From Pseudomonadota bacterium (GTDB lineage: Bacteria; Desulfobacterota; Binatia; Binatales; Binataceae), in assembly GCA_021325025.1 (NCBI GenBank), contig JAJPHZ010000036.1:1-46120 (forward strand): a stretch of DNA of 46,120 nucleotides, read 5' to 3'. The position numbers were made by a program, and so were the translations under genes. The notes under the pieces are model-generated. The model made no database searches, was not told the origin of the DNA, and was given only the letters and a program-made list of their open reading frames with translations. Shown here piece after piece: positions 33,093 to 41,310 of this stretch; position 1 is the stretch's first letter, and every line of letters begins with the position of its first letter.

Positions 33093-34330
33093 AGCTGCTG
33101 GCAAAAATAGCGGCGCGCGCCGCGATGCTGTGTTTCGGCATCCTGACGGCGCTGGTCATCGGCGAGATCGGGCTGCGGATGGCGGGCCTTGCCAAGCCCG
33201 CCTTTTACACTTACGACCGCTGGCGCGGATGGACGCTACGGCCGGGCGCCAGCGGATGGAATGCCCGGGAGGGCGACGCCTTTGTCAGCATCAATCGCGA
33301 AGGTTTCCGCGGCCCCGAAATGTCGGTCGCCAAGCCGCCCGACACGATTCGCATCGCCGTGCTGGGCGATTCCTTTACCGAAGCCCAGCAGGTGGCAGAA
33401 GACAAAACCTTCAGCGCCGTGATGGGCCGCGACCTGGCCGCCTGCCCGGCGCTGGCCGGGCGCAAGGTCGAGATGCTGAATCTGGGCGTCAACGGCTACG
33501 GCACCGCGCAGGAGCTGATGACGCTGCGCCATCAGGCGTGGCAGTTCTCACCCGACATCGTGGTGCTGGCCGTGTTCACCGGCAACGACATCGTCAACAA
33601 CTCGGTCACGCTGGAAACCGAGCGCTGCCGGCCGTTCTTTGAGTTGCGCGACGGCGAACTGGTGCCGACCGGACCCCTGTTTGATTCACCCGTCACCCGC
33701 GCGCAGTGCATGATGCGCTTTGAATCGCGCCTGCGCTTTGACCCGCGCCAGTCGGCGGTAATCAGGATGATCGACGACGGATGGCGCGCGATCAAAGACC
33801 GCCTGCCCGGCAAGCATCGTCACCATCGCCATCGCGACCTCGAAGGCTCCGAACTGGGCATCAGCGACCTCATCTACCAGCCGCCCGCGGACCCGCAATG
33901 GCGCGACGCGTGGCGGGTCACCGAAGCGCTCATCGAGCAGATCAATCGCGAGGCCAAGGCCCACGGCGCGGCCTTTCTCGCCGTCACCCTGACCAACGGC
34001 GTCCAGGTCTGGCCCGATCCCGCGGTGCGCGCGCAATACATGCGCCGCCTGGGCGTCGCCGATTTGTCCTACCCGGACCGGCGCATCGAGACGTTGGGCC
34101 GGCGCGACGGCTTTGCGGTGCTGGTCCTGGCGCCGCCGATGGCGGCATACGCCGAACAGCATCACCAGTTCCTGCACGGGTTTACCAACACCAAAACCGG
34201 CGAAGGCCACTGGAACGAACTGGGCCATCGCGTGGGCGGCGGCCTGATTGCCGCCAGGTTGTGCGAAATGATTACCTCGGGTCAGGTGCCGGCGCTGGCC
34301 GCCAAAGGCGCAGCGCCGGGGAGGCCGTGA
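33089..34330 (+). CDS. SGNH/GDSL hydrolase, membrane-anchored
   Basis: A product of about 413 residues with one N-terminal hydrophobic segment (about 11-33, AAMLCFGILTALVIGEIGLRMAG), so it is probably anchored facing the periplasm. SGNH blocks: the GDS of VLGDSFTEAQ with Ser95, the Gly of NLGVNGYG (131-138), GND at 165-167, and the His of GHWNELGH near the C-terminus. This pattern matches the lipase/acylhydrolase SGNH proteins sometimes tied to exopolysaccharide acetylation (AlgX/DUF459-like). TTG at 33089 is chosen because it overlaps the methyltransferase stop; ATG at 33125 is the alternative. Its own stop overlaps the LLM start. Confidence 0.8.
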   Translation: MKLLAKIAARAAMLCFGILTALVIGEIGLRMAGLAKPAFYTYDRWRGWTLRPGASGWNAREGDAFVSINREGFRGPEMSVAKPPDTIRIAVLGDSFTEAQQVAEDKTFSAVMGRDLAACPALAGRKVEMLNLGVNGYGTAQELMTLRHQAWQFSPDIVVLAVFTGNDIVNNSVTLETERCRPFFELRDGELVPTGPLFDSPVTRAQCMMRFESRLRFDPRQSAVIRMIDDGWRAIKDRLPGKHRHHRHRDLEGSELGISDLIYQPPADPQWRDAWRVTEALIEQINREAKAHGAAFLAVTLTNGVQVWPDPAVRAQYMRRLGVADLSYPDRRIETLGRRDGFAVLVLAPPMAAYAEQHHQFLHGFTNTKTGEGHWNELGHRVGGGLIAARLCEMITSGQVPALAAKGAAPGRP

Positions 34331-35172
34331 TGAAGTACGGCGTATCGATCATCCCCAACACCGGTATCATGCCGATCACGCAGCTCGCTGCGGCCGTCGA
34401 GGCGCGCGGGCTTGACGCGCTGTTTATGGGCGAGCACATCCACATCCCGGTCAGGCCGCGCGTCCCTTATCCGCTGCCGGTAATGTCGCCGGAGTATCTC
34501 AAGGAACTCGACCTGATCGTAGCGATGGCCAGTGCCGCCGCCGTCACCCGCCGCATCAAGCTGGCCAGCGGCGTATGCCTGGTGACCGCGCACGACCCGA
34601 TCATCCTGGCCAAGCAGTTCGCCTCCCTCGATGTGCTGTCGGGCGGCCGCATCATCATCGGGTTGGGTACCGGATGGGTCTCCGAGATCGAAACGCACGG
34701 CACCGCCTTTGAAAACCGCTGGACGGTGTTCAGGGAGCGGGTCGAAGCGATGAAGGCAATCTGGACCGGCGAGCAGGCCGAATACCACGGCGAGTTCGTC
34801 AACTTCGATCCGATCTTCTGCCCGCCCAAGCCGGTGCAGAAACCCCACCCGCCCCTGCTGCTGGGAGTAGTGAATCCCGCCACTCGGCATATCGACTACC
34901 TTGACGGATGGTTCCCGCCGCGCATGCCGCTGGAGCAATTCACCGCGATGCGCGAGCGGCTGACGCGCCGCCTGGAGGCACGCGGCCGCGACCCGCGCTC
35001 GGTTCGCATCACCGTACATCAGAACTTCCCCGAGCGCGGCTTCGAGAGTGAACTGCCCGCCATCGAGGCGTTTCGGCGCTGCGGAGTCGAGCGCATCATC
35101 TACCGCCTGACCGGCCATCCCAACGACCGCATCCTGCCGTGGCTGGATGAACTGGCGCGGCTGGTGGAATGA
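34330..35172 (+). CDS. LLM-class (luciferase-like) oxidoreductase, copy 1
   Basis: A 280-residue TIM-barrel flavin or F420-dependent monooxygenase or dehydrogenase of the bacterial luciferase family. Motifs: MKYGVSIIPNTG start, LDALFMGEHIHIP, IKLASGVCLVTAHDPIILAK and GGRIIIGLGTGW with the conserved cofactor-binding Gly region. The family's F420 or FMN preference cannot be decided by eye. ATG at 34330 follows GGGGAGG and shares one base with the preceding stop (TGATG), so it is translationally coupled to the SGNH gene. The amidohydrolase gene follows after 105 bases. The second LLM gene in the window (38774) is a paralogue. Confidence 0.9.
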   Translation: MKYGVSIIPNTGIMPITQLAAAVEARGLDALFMGEHIHIPVRPRVPYPLPVMSPEYLKELDLIVAMASAAAVTRRIKLASGVCLVTAHDPIILAKQFASLDVLSGGRIIIGLGTGWVSEIETHGTAFENRWTVFRERVEAMKAIWTGEQAEYHGEFVNFDPIFCPPKPVQKPHPPLLLGVVNPATRHIDYLDGWFPPRMPLEQFTAMRERLTRRLEARGRDPRSVRITVHQNFPERGFESELPAIEAFRRCGVERIIYRLTGHPNDRILPWLDELARLVE

Positions 35173-35198
35173 ATCCGCATCCAACCCTGTGGGCGGCG

Positions 35199-35236
35199 CA
35201 CTTTGTGTGCTATAGGGTTGCACAGCAAGCAAAGTG
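35199..35236 (+). promoter_or_regulatory. Inverted-repeat element upstream of amidohydrolase copy 2
   Basis: Arms CACTTTG (35199-35205) and CAAAGTG (35230-35236) flank a second pair, TGTGC and GCACA (35206-35210 and 35220-35224). It lies 40-80 bases before the start at 35278 and could be an operator or a weak RNA hairpin. No clear -35/-10 pair is adjacent. Confidence 0.4.
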
Positions 35237-35277
35237 TCAATGGCCGGTTAACTTTCAACAGTCGTAAGGAGGCTCTC

Positions 35278-37029
35278 ATGGCCGAGTATGATGTGTTGAT
35301 TCGTAACGGCACGATTGTCGACGGCACCCGCATCCCCGCCTACCGCGGCGATATCGGCATCCGTGCCGGACGCATTGCCGCGATGGGCCGTATCAGGGGC
35401 GCCAGCGCCAGACGCGAGATCGATGCCAGCGGCCTGATCGTGGCGCCCGGCTTTATCGACCTGCATACCCATTACGACGCCGCGCTCAGCGGCGGGACCA
35501 AATGGGACCCGTACGCGACGATTTCCGGCTGGCACGGCGTGACCACAGTGCTGATCGGCAACTGCGGCTTCGGCTTTGCGCCGGTGCGCCCCGAGGATCG
35601 CGAGCGCGCGATGCGCCGCATGGAGCGCACCGAATCGATTCCGCTCTCCTGCATGCAGGCCGGGATGCGTTGGGATTGGGTGACTTTTCCCGAGTATCTC
35701 GACAGCCTGGAGCGCGGCAAGATGGGGGTCAATGCCGCCGCGATGGTGCCGTATTCGCCGCTGCGCGCGTGGGTGATGGGCAACGAAGCCGCGCGCGACC
35801 CCAACTACAAGGCCCCGCCCGAGCAGGTCGCCGAGATGAAGCGCCTGTTGCGCGAGGGGATCGAGGCCGGCGCCTTTGGCTTCTCGGCCACCTTCAGCCC
35901 CGCCAATCGCGACTACGACGGCGGCTATCTGCCGACCCATGTCGCGCCGCGCGAGGAATTCCTGGAGATGGCATCGGTGCTGGCCGATTACAATCGCGGC
36001 TCGCTGGAATGGACGACCGGCAAGCATGTCGAGCGACTGGGCATGGACTTCCTGCTCGAGTTGGCCCGGGCCAGCGGACGCCCGGTCTGCTTCAACGGCG
36101 TCGCCCAAAGCCCGATGGAGCCCGATGGATGGCGCAAGATCCTGGCCTGGACCGAAAGGGCCTGCCGTGAGGCGACCGTTCTGCCGGTCAACATCTGCGT
36201 GCCACTGGACTTCGAATTCACCCTGGACACGATTGGCTTGTTCGACAATCTGCCGGCCTGGAAGGAAGCGACCCTCGGCACTTTGGAAGAGCGCAAAAAC
36301 AAGCTGGGCGATTCTGCGCGCCGCGCCGCACTCAAACACGACATGCGGCCACGTCCGATGCGTACGCAGGACGGCCGGTACGACGGCGAGGCCGGGCAGG
36401 TTTCGATGTTCCAATGGGACGCGACGTTCGTGTCCGAAGTGGAGCTGGCGAAGAATCGGGGCCTGGTGGGCAAATCGATCGGCGAGATCGCCGCCGAGAC
36501 CGGTAAGCATCCGGTGGACGCGCTGCTGGACCTGGCGGTCGAGGAGGATCTGAAGACCGAATTCAGGATGCCCAGCGTGGTCAACTGCGACGAAGAAGCG
36601 GTGGCGCAAATCGTCAAGCATCCACTGACCCTGGTGGGCGCCTCCGACGGCGGCGCCCACACCAAGTTCCTCACCAGCGGCCGCTATCCCACCTACTTTT
36701 TGTCGCATTGGGTGCGCGACAAGGGCGTGATGTCGCTGGAGGAGGCCCACTGGCGGCTGTCGGCGATGATCGGGTGGGCAATCGGGATTCGCGACCGCGG
36801 CTGGCTGCGCGAGGGGATGCCGGCCGACATCGTCATCTACGATCAGGCCAGACTAAGCATAAAGCCGAGCGAGAGGGTGCGCGATCTCCCCGACGGCGAC
36901 TGGCGGCGCGTGCAAAAGGCCGAAGGCTATCGCTACACCCTGGTCAACGGCGAGGTCACCTTCGAAGACAACGTCTGCACCGGCGCGCTGCCCGGCAAGG
37001 TGCTGCGCAGTTGCGATATCGGGGCATAG
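35278..37029 (+). CDS. D-aminoacylase-like amidohydrolase, copy 2
   Basis: A 583-residue paralogue of the gene at 12615, with the same block order: HTHYD (H63, H65), NCGFG (C96) and SDGGAH (D457). As in copy 1, the strand-5 and strand-6 His ligands of characterised D-aminoacylases are missing: the segments read YNRGSLEWTTG and PVCFNGVAQS. An insertion of four residues after HTHYDAAL separates the copies. The barrel returns to the beta domain near the end (ADIVIYD, TLVNGEVTF). ATG at 35278 follows AAGGAGG by 6 bases. It sits after the methyltransferase/SGNH/LLM genes in the same direction. Confidence 0.88.
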   Translation: MAEYDVLIRNGTIVDGTRIPAYRGDIGIRAGRIAAMGRIRGASARREIDASGLIVAPGFIDLHTHYDAALSGGTKWDPYATISGWHGVTTVLIGNCGFGFAPVRPEDRERAMRRMERTESIPLSCMQAGMRWDWVTFPEYLDSLERGKMGVNAAAMVPYSPLRAWVMGNEAARDPNYKAPPEQVAEMKRLLREGIEAGAFGFSATFSPANRDYDGGYLPTHVAPREEFLEMASVLADYNRGSLEWTTGKHVERLGMDFLLELARASGRPVCFNGVAQSPMEPDGWRKILAWTERACREATVLPVNICVPLDFEFTLDTIGLFDNLPAWKEATLGTLEERKNKLGDSARRAALKHDMRPRPMRTQDGRYDGEAGQVSMFQWDATFVSEVELAKNRGLVGKSIGEIAAETGKHPVDALLDLAVEEDLKTEFRMPSVVNCDEEAVAQIVKHPLTLVGASDGGAHTKFLTSGRYPTYFLSHWVRDKGVMSLEEAHWRLSAMIGWAIGIRDRGWLREGMPADIVIYDQARLSIKPSERVRDLPDGDWRRVQKAEGYRYTLVNGEVTFEDNVCTGALPGKVLRSCDIGA

Positions 37030-37082
37030 CACAAATCGGCGCCGCGCCGCGCGGCCCCAATCCGCATCGGTCGGCCGCCATG

Positions 37083-37115
37083 CTCCTCCCGCTGCCGTGA
37101 CGACAGCGGGAGGAG
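37083..37115 (+). repeat. 12-bp perfect hairpin enclosing a start codon
   Basis: CTCCTCCCGCTG (37083-37094) pairs perfectly with CAGCGGGAGGAG (37104-37115). The 9-base loop CCGTGACGA contains the GTG used as the start of the next gene (37097). It lies 54 bases after the amidohydrolase stop. No T run follows, so it is a poor terminator but could block ribosome entry. Confidence 0.7.
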
Positions 37116-38506
37116 GCGCGGTCTTTATTGCCGCAACAGGGCCGGCGGATCGCGGCGCCTGCTCTTCTCGCACCAGGCGCCGGCGGTGTGGTGTTGCTCT
37201 GGTCGCCGCCGCACTGTTGCTTTTGACGCCGGCGCGCGCGCCGTCGGCCGCAAACTCCGCCCAGCTCCCCGTCGTCAACGAAATCGTCGGTACAGGCCAA
37301 AGCCTGGCGATGGGACTGTTTGCCAACCCGGCCATCTCCACCGTTCCGATGTGGCCCGACGCCGCGCTGATGACCAACCTGGGCGTACGCCAGGTCAGCG
37401 ACCGGGGCCAGTTCCGCGCTCTCAAGCCCATCCTGATCACATCGCTGGTGCCGCTGGTCGAAGCCTCCACCCCCGACCATGACGGCGAGACGATCGGCGC
37501 CGCGATGGCCTTTACCGTCAATGACCTCGCGCGCGCGGCAGGCCGGCCGCCCTGGCCGGTGGTCTTCTCGATGCACGGTGTGACCGGCGCCTCCTACGAG
37601 ATGCTCAAGCGGGGCACGATCGCCTACCGCAATTCGCTGGAGACGGTCAGACGCGTGGCGGCGCTGGTGCGCGCCGCCGGCAAGCGCGACGTGGTGCGCG
37701 CGGTCACCGTCAGTCATGGCGAAACCGACTACAAGATGGGCGTCAGCGCGGCGGAGTACGAAAGCTACCTGGTCCAATGGCGCGCCGACTACGACATCGA
37801 TTTGCGCGCAATCACGGGACAGCGCGAGCCCGTGATGCTGTTTACCGACCAGATGAGCAGTTACACCAGCGCAGTCTTCGGCGCGCAAGCCGCGCCGATC
37901 GCGCCGATTCCATTGGCGCAGCTCAGTGCCGCCCTGCACCATCCCGAGTCGATCGTGCTGGTCTGCCCCAAGTACTGGCTGACCCATTATCGCAAGGACG
38001 GCGCCCATCTGACCAGCAGGTCGGAAGAACTGTTGGGCGAAAAGTACGGCGAAGCGATCAAGCAAACCTTCGTCGACGGCGTAGCCTGGAAGCCCCTGCA
38101 CATCACCGCTGCCGCGCTGGAGGCCGACCTGATTACGCTCTCCTACCATATCCCGTCGCCGCCGATAGTGCTGGACACGCAGACAATCCGCGACCCCGGC
38201 AATTTCGGTTTCGTTTACACCGACGACTCGCCCGCGCCGCCGCGCATTCGCGCAGTCGAAGTGGCAGGCGGCGGGCGCCAGGTGCTGATTCATCTCAGCG
38301 CCCCACCCTCCGCACCGGCGGGCCATCGGCACGTCCAGTACGCGTACGTCGGTTCACTGTCGTGCGGCGGCGGCGGATGCGCCGCAGGGCCCATCAGCGG
38401 CCCGCGCGGCAATCTGCGCGATTCCGACCCGATGATGAGCCGGCTTGACGGCGGCAATTCGACCCATCTGTACAATTGGGCAGCGATCCAGGACTTCGTG
38501 TTCTGA
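37097..38506 (+). CDS. Exported SGNH esterase (sialate O-acetylesterase/CE6-like)
   Basis: A 469-residue protein with a long basic N-terminus (SSRTRRRRCG) followed by a hydrophobic stretch and Ala-rich cleavage region (about 32-55), so it is exported. SGNH-type residues: the Ser of GTGQSLAMG (S69), SHGETDY (the conserved HGE/QGE block), and D301-x2-H304 in KDGAHLTS. GQS and DGxHLT are the pattern of carbohydrate esterases that remove acetyl groups (SASA/CE6). The GTG at 37097 is the only plausible start in frame and lies in a hairpin loop. The C-terminus is Gly/Cys-rich (CGGGGCAAG) and ends NWAAIQDFVF. Which sugar it acts on is unknown. Confidence 0.75.
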   Translation: MTTAGGGAVFIAATGPADRGACSSRTRRRRCGVALVAAALLLLTPARAPSAANSAQLPVVNEIVGTGQSLAMGLFANPAISTVPMWPDAALMTNLGVRQVSDRGQFRALKPILITSLVPLVEASTPDHDGETIGAAMAFTVNDLARAAGRPPWPVVFSMHGVTGASYEMLKRGTIAYRNSLETVRRVAALVRAAGKRDVVRAVTVSHGETDYKMGVSAAEYESYLVQWRADYDIDLRAITGQREPVMLFTDQMSSYTSAVFGAQAAPIAPIPLAQLSAALHHPESIVLVCPKYWLTHYRKDGAHLTSRSEELLGEKYGEAIKQTFVDGVAWKPLHITAAALEADLITLSYHIPSPPIVLDTQTIRDPGNFGFVYTDDSPAPPRIRAVEVAGGGRQVLIHLSAPPSAPAGHRHVQYAYVGSLSCGGGGCAAGPISGPRGNLRDSDPMMSRLDGGNSTHLYNWAAIQDFVF

Positions 38507-38660
38507 TACCGCGCCAGTTTGGCAAATCAAATTCCAACAGACTCAACAGGCGCCTAGTGCAAGCCCAAACAACCGGGAATATTACTTGGGCGGAAACCTC
38601 AAATGCTCTGAGCCATACACCTGGATAATGGTGGGGCGGCTGTCTCTGCCCGCCTTGCAT

Positions 38661-38682
38661 GCGCGAGCATTCTTGCTCGCGC
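38661..38682. repeat. Short perfect hairpin in the 267-base gap before the second LLM gene
   Basis: 9-bp stem GCGCGAGCA / TGCTCGCGC with a TTCT loop. There is no T run in either direction. Nothing else recognisable was seen in 38507-38773. Confidence 0.5.
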
Positions 38683-38773
38683 GACCAGCCCTGCAACGCA
38701 AAGTGAGGCGCGGTCCTGTCCGCCGCCGGCAATCCTTTGGCGCAGCATTGATTTTCATGCTATCTCGCAGCGC

Positions 38774-39628
38774 ATGAAGTTCGGGCTGTTCGGAATCAAT
38801 ATGCGGCCGTGCGACGATCCCGCGACCGCCGCCCGGGTCGCACGCGCCGCCGAGCAGGCGGGCTTCGACAGCCTGTGGACCGGCGAGCATATCGTGCTGG
38901 CCGACCCGCAGACGCCGCCCTCGCCGATGCCGCCCGACGTGCCATTCGTCGACTCCGCCGTCGCGCTGGCCTTCGCCGCGGGCCACACCGAAACCATCAA
39001 GCTCGCCACCGGTATCATCATCCTGCCGCAGCGCAATCCGGTGGTGTTGGCCAAATCGCTGGCTTCGGTGGACGTGGTGTCGGGCGGGCGTCTGATCTGC
39101 GGCTTTGGGATCGGTTCGCTGGCGGTGGAGTATGGCGCGCTGGGCGTGCCGTTTGAGCACAAGGGCAGACGCGCCGAAGAGTATATCGGCGCGATGAAGG
39201 CGCTATGGACGATGGAGAGGCCGGAGTATCACGGACGATTCGTGTCGTTTTCCGGCGTGCGCGCCGAACCCCGCCCGCTCCAGAAACCCTGTCCGCCGAT
39301 TGTCTTCGGCGGCAACTCGCAATACGCGTTCAGCCGCACGGCGCGGCTGGGCGACGGCTGGTTCGGCTTTGGGCTGGATCGCGACCGCACCGCTTCTTAT
39401 ATCGACGGCATCCGCAAGGCATGCGAGCGTTATGGGAGGCGCTTCGCTGACATCGAGATCAGCGTAACGCCGCGCGCGCGCGTGGACTGCGACGTCGCCC
39501 GCCACTACGCCGAGTTGGGCGTCCATCGCATCGTGCTCTACACCCGCGCCCGCGACGAGTCGGGTGTGATGGAATTCATCCGCGCCGCGGAGCGCGATTT
39601 GATCGACCGCTTCCGATCCCGGTCCTAG
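38774..39628 (+). CDS. LLM-class (luciferase-like) oxidoreductase, copy 2
   Basis: A 284-residue luciferase-like TIM barrel. Motifs: MKFGLFGINMRP start, GFDSLWTGEHIVL, IKLATGIIILPQRNPVVLAK, VSGGRLICGFGIG and the RRAEEYIGAMKALWT helix. It is closer in style to the F420-dependent TIGR03619 type than to alkanal monooxygenases. It differs clearly from copy 1 at 34330, so the two probably act on different substrates. ATG at 38774 is fixed by the family start; the ribosome site is weak. Its 3' end overlaps the convergent beta-propeller gene by 4 bases. Confidence 0.9.
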   Translation: MKFGLFGINMRPCDDPATAARVARAAEQAGFDSLWTGEHIVLADPQTPPSPMPPDVPFVDSAVALAFAAGHTETIKLATGIIILPQRNPVVLAKSLASVDVVSGGRLICGFGIGSLAVEYGALGVPFEHKGRRAEEYIGAMKALWTMERPEYHGRFVSFSGVRAEPRPLQKPCPPIVFGGNSQYAFSRTARLGDGWFGFGLDRDRTASYIDGIRKACERYGRRFADIEISVTPRARVDCDVARHYAELGVHRIVLYTRARDESGVMEFIRAAERDLIDRFRSRS

Positions 39629-41223
39629 CTGCGGCGCACAGCCAGCACGCTGCCTTCGCCGTTGGCCGCGATGTAGATGGTGCCGTCGGGCGCGGCGGCG
39701 ACGCCGGCGAAGGGCAGAATCGAACCGGGCAGGAAGCCCGGAACTCCGGCTTGCGGCTGCGGTGTCGCGCCCGGCGGAAGACCGACGGGCAGCCCGCTGG
39801 CGACGACGCGCGATTTGCCGCCGCTGAGCGACACCGTCCATAACTGCTTGGAGCCGGCATCGAGCACCGCCAGCTCATCGCCTGCAACTGCAAGTCCTTC
39901 GGGGCGATCCAATCCCTCGAGCACCGGCGTGATGCCGCCGTCGATCTTTACTACTCTGCGATTGCCGGTCTCCGCGACGAAGCACGAACCGTCCGCTGCC
40001 GCGGCGATACCGGTGGGACGGTCCAGGCCGCGCGCGATCACTTTGGGCTGGCCCCTGGGTTCGACCTTGATGACTCGCCCGGCGTCGAACTCCGTCGCCA
40101 TCAGCCCACCCGACGGCGTGCGCGCCACCCCGAAAGGCGAATCGAGTCCGCTGGCCAGCACCTCGCAGGCGTGTTTGCGCATATCGTAGGCGGTCAGGTT
40201 ACCCAGCAACGTGGTGGTATAGACGACGTCGCCCTCGCCGGCGCACAGGTCGCGCATGAAGCCGGGAAAGTCCGCGTCGAAGCTCCATCCCACGCGCTCC
40301 CATCGCCCCGCGCCGGGCACGCGCAGCAGCGCCATGAAGTCGGTCAGATAGACGGTGCCGTCGGCGGCGCAGGCAATACCCGACGGCCCGCACATCCCCG
40401 GCGGGCACAACCGCTTCTGCCCGCCATCGGAAGCGATCTCGGTGATGGTGCCGTCGATAAAATTGGAGACGAACAACCGGTCATCGGGCGTGACCACCAG
40501 GTTGTCGAGCCCCGCGTCGAGCATCGCGGCGCAGCTCTTCTGGCCGCTTTGGATATCGACGCGCGAGACCTCGCCGGTCATCGCCTGCAGCACGAGCAGC
40601 GCGCCACGATTGTCGAACTTGACCGCGGTGGGCACCGCAAGGCCATCGACAACCCGCTCGACCGCGCCGCCGTCGAGCGGGACACGACAGACCTCGCCGG
40701 TTGCCAGTTGCGGAAAATACAACTTGCCGTCCGGACCGACCGCCAGCGCGTTGGCCAGTTGGAGACCCTGCACCAGGACCTTGGGTGGACGTCCGTCGCG
40801 AAACAGCTCGACCACGCGCGCCTCGGGGCGGCATTCGTCCATGAAGATGCGGTCGCGATAAATGGTGATACCGTTGGCGCCCGGCACGTTGTCGACCAGC
40901 ACCTCGACCCGGCCCGCTGGCGAACGCGTCACCACGCGCGCGTTGAGGAATTCGGTCACGTACAGAACGCCGCGCGAATCGAAGGCGAGGTCGTCGGGCG
41001 CCTTGATCGGGCCGCCGTTGCGGCTGACCTCGGTGCGCACGCCGGTGGCGGTATCGAAGGCGGTAATCTCGTTGCCGAAGCATTGCGCGACGTACAGCAG
41101 CCCGTCGGGCCCAAAGCGCATCCCGTTGGAACCGTACAGCGGCGAGGGCCCGATGACGCGCTCGATGCGCCATCCGGGCGCCGCCTGCGGATTGCTCTGA
41201 TAACGGCCGGAATCCTCTGCCAT
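39625..41223 (-). CDS. NHL/SMP-30-like beta-propeller protein
   Basis: A 532-residue protein built of repeated propeller blades: PDGLLYVAQCFGNEI, SRGVLYVTEFLNARV, PDDRLFVSNFIDGTI, SGGLMATEFDAGRV, PDGTIYIAANGEGSV. These patterns are shared by NHL, SMP-30/gluconolaconase and Vgb-lyase-like families. No signal peptide is visible, so it may be cytoplasmic, unusual for NHL secreted members. ATG at 41223 is preferred over an upstream GTG because GGGAG lies nearby. Its stop overlaps the LLM gene by 4 bases. The function is not predicted beyond the fold. Confidence 0.8.
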   Translation of the reverse strand: MAEDSGRYQSNPQAAPGWRIERVIGPSPLYGSNGMRFGPDGLLYVAQCFGNEITAFDTATGVRTEVSRNGGPIKAPDDLAFDSRGVLYVTEFLNARVVTRSPAGRVEVLVDNVPGANGITIYRDRIFMDECRPEARVVELFRDGRPPKVLVQGLQLANALAVGPDGKLYFPQLATGEVCRVPLDGGAVERVVDGLAVPTAVKFDNRGALLVLQAMTGEVSRVDIQSGQKSCAAMLDAGLDNLVVTPDDRLFVSNFIDGTITEIASDGGQKRLCPPGMCGPSGIACAADGTVYLTDFMALLRVPGAGRWERVGWSFDADFPGFMRDLCAGEGDVVYTTTLLGNLTAYDMRKHACEVLASGLDSPFGVARTPSGGLMATEFDAGRVIKVEPRGQPKVIARGLDRPTGIAAAADGSCFVAETGNRRVVKIDGGITPVLEGLDRPEGLAVAGDELAVLDAGSKQLWTVSLSGGKSRVVASGLPVGLPPGATPQPQAGVPGFLPGSILPFAGVAAAPDGTIYIAANGEGSVLAVRRS

Positions 41224-41310
41224 GGCGTTTGCTCCCGCCGCACTTATAGCGAAGCAGGCACGCACAGAGAAGTCAGAAAGGGGATGTCCCGAGGCCGGCG
41301 GCTGACGCCT

